In this document: one piece after another, positions 32,831-34,577 of the stretch
Layout of the letters: every line of letters begins with the position of its first letter
Position numbering within the stretch: the stretch's first letter is position 1
From: Rickettsiales bacterium
Lineage (GTDB): Bacteria; Pseudomonadota; Alphaproteobacteria; Methylaequorales; Methylaequoraceae
Direction: 5' to 3'
Assembly: GCA_002689325.1 (NCBI GenBank)
Contig: NZFP01000008.1
Coordinates: 1-34,577, forward strand
Length of the DNA stretch: 34,577 nucleotides
Notes under the pieces: model-generated
Databases searched by the model: none
Seen by the model: the letters and a program-made list of their open reading frames with translations, nothing else
Told to the model about the DNA's origin: nothing
Made by a program: the position numbers and the translations under genes

Positions 32831-34096
32831 TTAAAAATTTTTTAAACCAATATCTTTCCTATAAAAACCGTCTTTCCAATTTAACTTTTTTAAAACTTTG
32901 TAAGCACTTTTTCTGGCCTCTTCAATATTTTTTCCTGTTGAAGTAACAGATAGTACTCTTCCTCCATTTGAAAAAAAATTCGAAGATAAAGTTTTTGTCC
33001 CTGCGTGAAAAATTATAGTTTTTTCATTATCTTTTATTTTTTGAAGATTTGGAATTAGTATTTCTTTGTTATACGATTCAGGGTAACCTTTTGACGCTAA
33101 AACAACACAAATTACTGATTTTCTTGAGTTGGTAATTTTAATTTTTCCTAATTCGTCTTTGGTAATAGATGTTATAATTTCTAAAAAATCGGTGTTTAAT
33201 TTTCTGAGTAGTGTTTGGCACTCTGGGTCACCAAATCGAACATTATATTCAATTACGTAGGGTTCATTATTCTTAATTATTAATCCAAAAAATAAAATAC
33301 CACGATAAGTAAAACTCTCCTTTTTAAAACCTAAAAAAGTTTTTTCTATAATATTTTTTATAATTTTTTTTTCCAAATTTTTGCTTACTTTTTTAGATGG
33401 TGTAAAACAACCCATTCCACCTGTGTTCGGACCAAGGTCGTTGTCAAAGGCTCTTTTGTGATCAAGAGCATATCCTAATGGTAAAAAAGTTTTTTTGTCA
33501 AAAAAGGAAAAATAACTTATTTCAAAACCATCAATAAATTCTTCAATTATTATTTTTTTTCCAGCATCGCCAAATTTTTTTTTTTCCATCATTAATTTTA
33601 TTGTTTGTTCTGCTTCATTTAAACTTTTACATATAATTACTCCTTTGCCCGCAGCTAAACCGTCTGCTTTTATAACAATAGGAAAAATTATGGAGTTTAA
33701 ATAATTCAAGGCTTTATTTACTACTGTAAATTTACGATATTTTGGTGTTAATATTTTATTTTTAAACAAAAAAGATTTGGCAAATGATTTTGAGGTTTCA
33801 AGTTTGGCAGCTTTTTTAACTGGACCAAAGGTTTTTATTCCTTTATTTTGGAGATAGTCGCTTACGCCATCAGCTAAGTATTCCTCTGGACCAATTATAA
33901 CTAAATCAATAGATTTTTTTTCACAAAAATTTAGGATCTTAATTTTTTTTTTTAAATCTAAAAATTTACATTCAGCAATTTTTTGAATTCCTGCATTGCC
34001 AGGTGAGCAAAATAACTTGTTACATGTTTTAGACTTTTTTATAGCCCAACAAATAGAATGTTCTCTCGCTCCGCTTCCTAAAACTAAAATATTCAA
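32831..34096 (-). CDS. purD: Phosphoribosylamine-glycine ligase (GAR synthetase)
   Basis: PurD joins glycine to phosphoribosylamine with ATP in purine synthesis. The 421-residue protein has LVLGSGAREHSICWA at the start, IGPEEYLADGVSD, the ATP-grasp blocks KADGLAAGKGVII and EEFIDGFEISYF, NTGGMGCFTPS, and the metal-binding NVRFGDPECQ. The start is TTG at 34096, backed by AAGGA (34106-34110) nine bases upstream. The stop abuts the tadA stop with no base between. It is divergent from xseA across 34 bases. The purD/xseA pairing is found in other Alphaproteobacteria. Confidence 0.96.
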   Translation of the reverse strand: MNILVLGSGAREHSICWAIKKSKTCNKLFCSPGNAGIQKIAECKFLDLKKKIKILNFCEKKSIDLVIIGPEEYLADGVSDYLQNKGIKTFGPVKKAAKLETSKSFAKSFLFKNKILTPKYRKFTVVNKALNYLNSIIFPIVIKADGLAAGKGVIICKSLNEAEQTIKLMMEKKKFGDAGKKIIIEEFIDGFEISYFSFFDKKTFLPLGYALDHKRAFDNDLGPNTGGMGCFTPSKKVSKNLEKKIIKNIIEKTFLGFKKESFTYRGILFFGLIIKNNEPYVIEYNVRFGDPECQTLLRKLNTDFLEIITSITKDELGKIKITNSRKSVICVVLASKGYPESYNKEILIPNLQKIKDNEKTIIFHAGTKTLSSNFFSNGGRVLSVTSTGKNIEEARKSAYKVLKKLNWKDGFYRKDIGLKNF

Positions 34097-34130
34097 GAAA
34101 AAAAATCCTTATTATGATAATACATTTAAT

Positions 34131-34577
34131 ATGAAAGTACTCTCCAATATTATAGATTATACTGTAACTCAGCTTAATAAATCTATTAAAAATATAATCG
34201 AGTCCAGCTTTTCGACTTTAAGAGTTGTCGGCGAGGTTTCGCAAGTTAAAAAACACTCATCAGGGCACATTTATTTTACTTTGAAGGATCAAGAAAGCTC
34301 ATTATCAGCAATCTGTTGGAGATCTAATGTTAACAAACTCAATGTTAAAATAGAAGAAGGTTCCTCAGTAGTGATTATTGGGAGAGTAACAACATATTCT
34401 CCGCAGTCGAAATATCAACTTATTGTTGAACAGGTGGAGTACCAAGGAGAAGGACTTCTACTCAAGGTTTTAGAAGATAGAAAAAAGATGCTTTCAAAAG
34501 AGGGACTTTTTGATGAAGATAAAAAAAAAAAAATCATCACTTTCCCATCATCTATAGGTGTTATTACATCTGAATCA
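34131..34577 (+). CDS. xseA: Exodeoxyribonuclease VII large subunit, first 149 codons (runs off right edge)
   Basis: XseA with XseB degrades single-stranded DNA to oligonucleotides. Reading from the ATG at 34131, 149 codons are present and open to the window end. The OB-fold domain is clear: FSTLRVVGEVSQVKKHSSGH, IYFTLKDQESSLSAICW and GRVTTYSPQSKYQLIVEQ. The junction to the catalytic domain follows, with KKMLSKEGLFDED and FPSSIGVITSES, the conserved opening of the nuclease part. A 13-A run (34521-34533) near codons 131-134 is in frame and gives KKKKIITFPSSIGV as the family requires. The remainder lies outside the window. Confidence 0.95.
   Translation, partial: MKVLSNIIDYTVTQLNKSIKNIIESSFSTLRVVGEVSQVKKHSSGHIYFTLKDQESSLSAICWRSNVNKLNVKIEEGSSVVIIGRVTTYSPQSKYQLIVEQVEYQGEGLLLKVLEDRKKMLSKEGLFDEDKKKKIITFPSSIGVITSES
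34521..34533 (+). repeat. A13 homopolymer in xseA, in frame
   Basis: This run is as long as the one that breaks ribF, yet the reading frame continues correctly through it. It serves as an internal comparison for the three broken runs. Confidence 0.95.

Overview
The window looks like a chromosomal segment from an AT-rich (roughly 30% GC by eye), tightly packed alphaproteobacterium, probably a streamlined marine lineage of the broad SAR11/HIMB59/AEGEAN-169 type. I base this on alphaproteobacterial gene neighbourhoods (sdhCDAB-zapE, ffh-rpsP-rimM-trmD-rplS, dapF-mtaB-ftsY, lspA-BamF-like-M16-M16), the protein motifs, the low GC and the near absence of intergenic DNA. I cannot fix the genus. No gap between genes exceeds about 110 bases. 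I see no rRNA, tRNA, CRISPR array, insertion sequence or prophage gene.

Layout. From 1 to 15.27 kb everything is on the minus strand and reads, in transcription order: ffh, rpsP, rimM, trmD, rplS, leuC, leuD, leuB, asd, a mesaconyl-CoA hydratase-like gene, sdhC, sdhD, sdhA, sdhB, zapE, nadA, nadC, and the first 11 codons of a probable mdh. Adjacent genes overlap or are separated by at most 22 bases. From 15.37 to 29.98 kb everything is on the plus strand: dapF, mtaB, ftsY, a MaoC-type hydratase, ribF, ileS, lspA, two lipoprotein genes, two M16 peptidase-family genes, pgi and mutL. From 29.98 kb rsmD, an rluB-type gene and a puuD-like amidotransferase run on the minus strand. A cyclophilin-like gene and tadA are on plus, purD is on minus, and xseA starts on plus and runs off the right end.

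How the genes fit together. The left half joins ribosome assembly and protein targeting (S16, L19, RimM, TrmD, Ffh) to leucine and aspartate-family synthesis (LeuBCD, Asd), succinate oxidation (Sdh) and NAD synthesis (NadA, NadC). The right half holds lysine/peptidoglycan precursor synthesis (DapF), tRNA modification and charging (MtaB, TadA, IleS), SRP receptor (FtsY), flavin synthesis (RibF), lipoprotein processing (LspA) beside two lipoproteins, sugar isomerisation (Pgi) and mismatch repair (MutL).

Most notable observations. (1) Three housekeeping genes, zapE, ribF and pgi, are each broken into two frames exactly at a run of 13-15 adenines, and one base gained or lost in the run restores the known protein. 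The pgi shift lies on a classic A-AAA-AAC slippery heptamer and cuts off the conserved catalytic C-terminus. A fourth run (A13, xseA) is in frame. This suggests either homopolymer errors in the sequence or reliance on slippage. (2) A strong hairpin followed by U7 sits in the ffh leader, where a Shine-Dalgarno site would be expected. (3) A 13-bp perfect inverted repeat encloses the dapF start codon. (4) S16 carries eight 13-residue tandem repeats at its C-terminus and L19 carries a charged tail. (5) nadA and nadC, without nadB, lie between zapE and the probable mdh.
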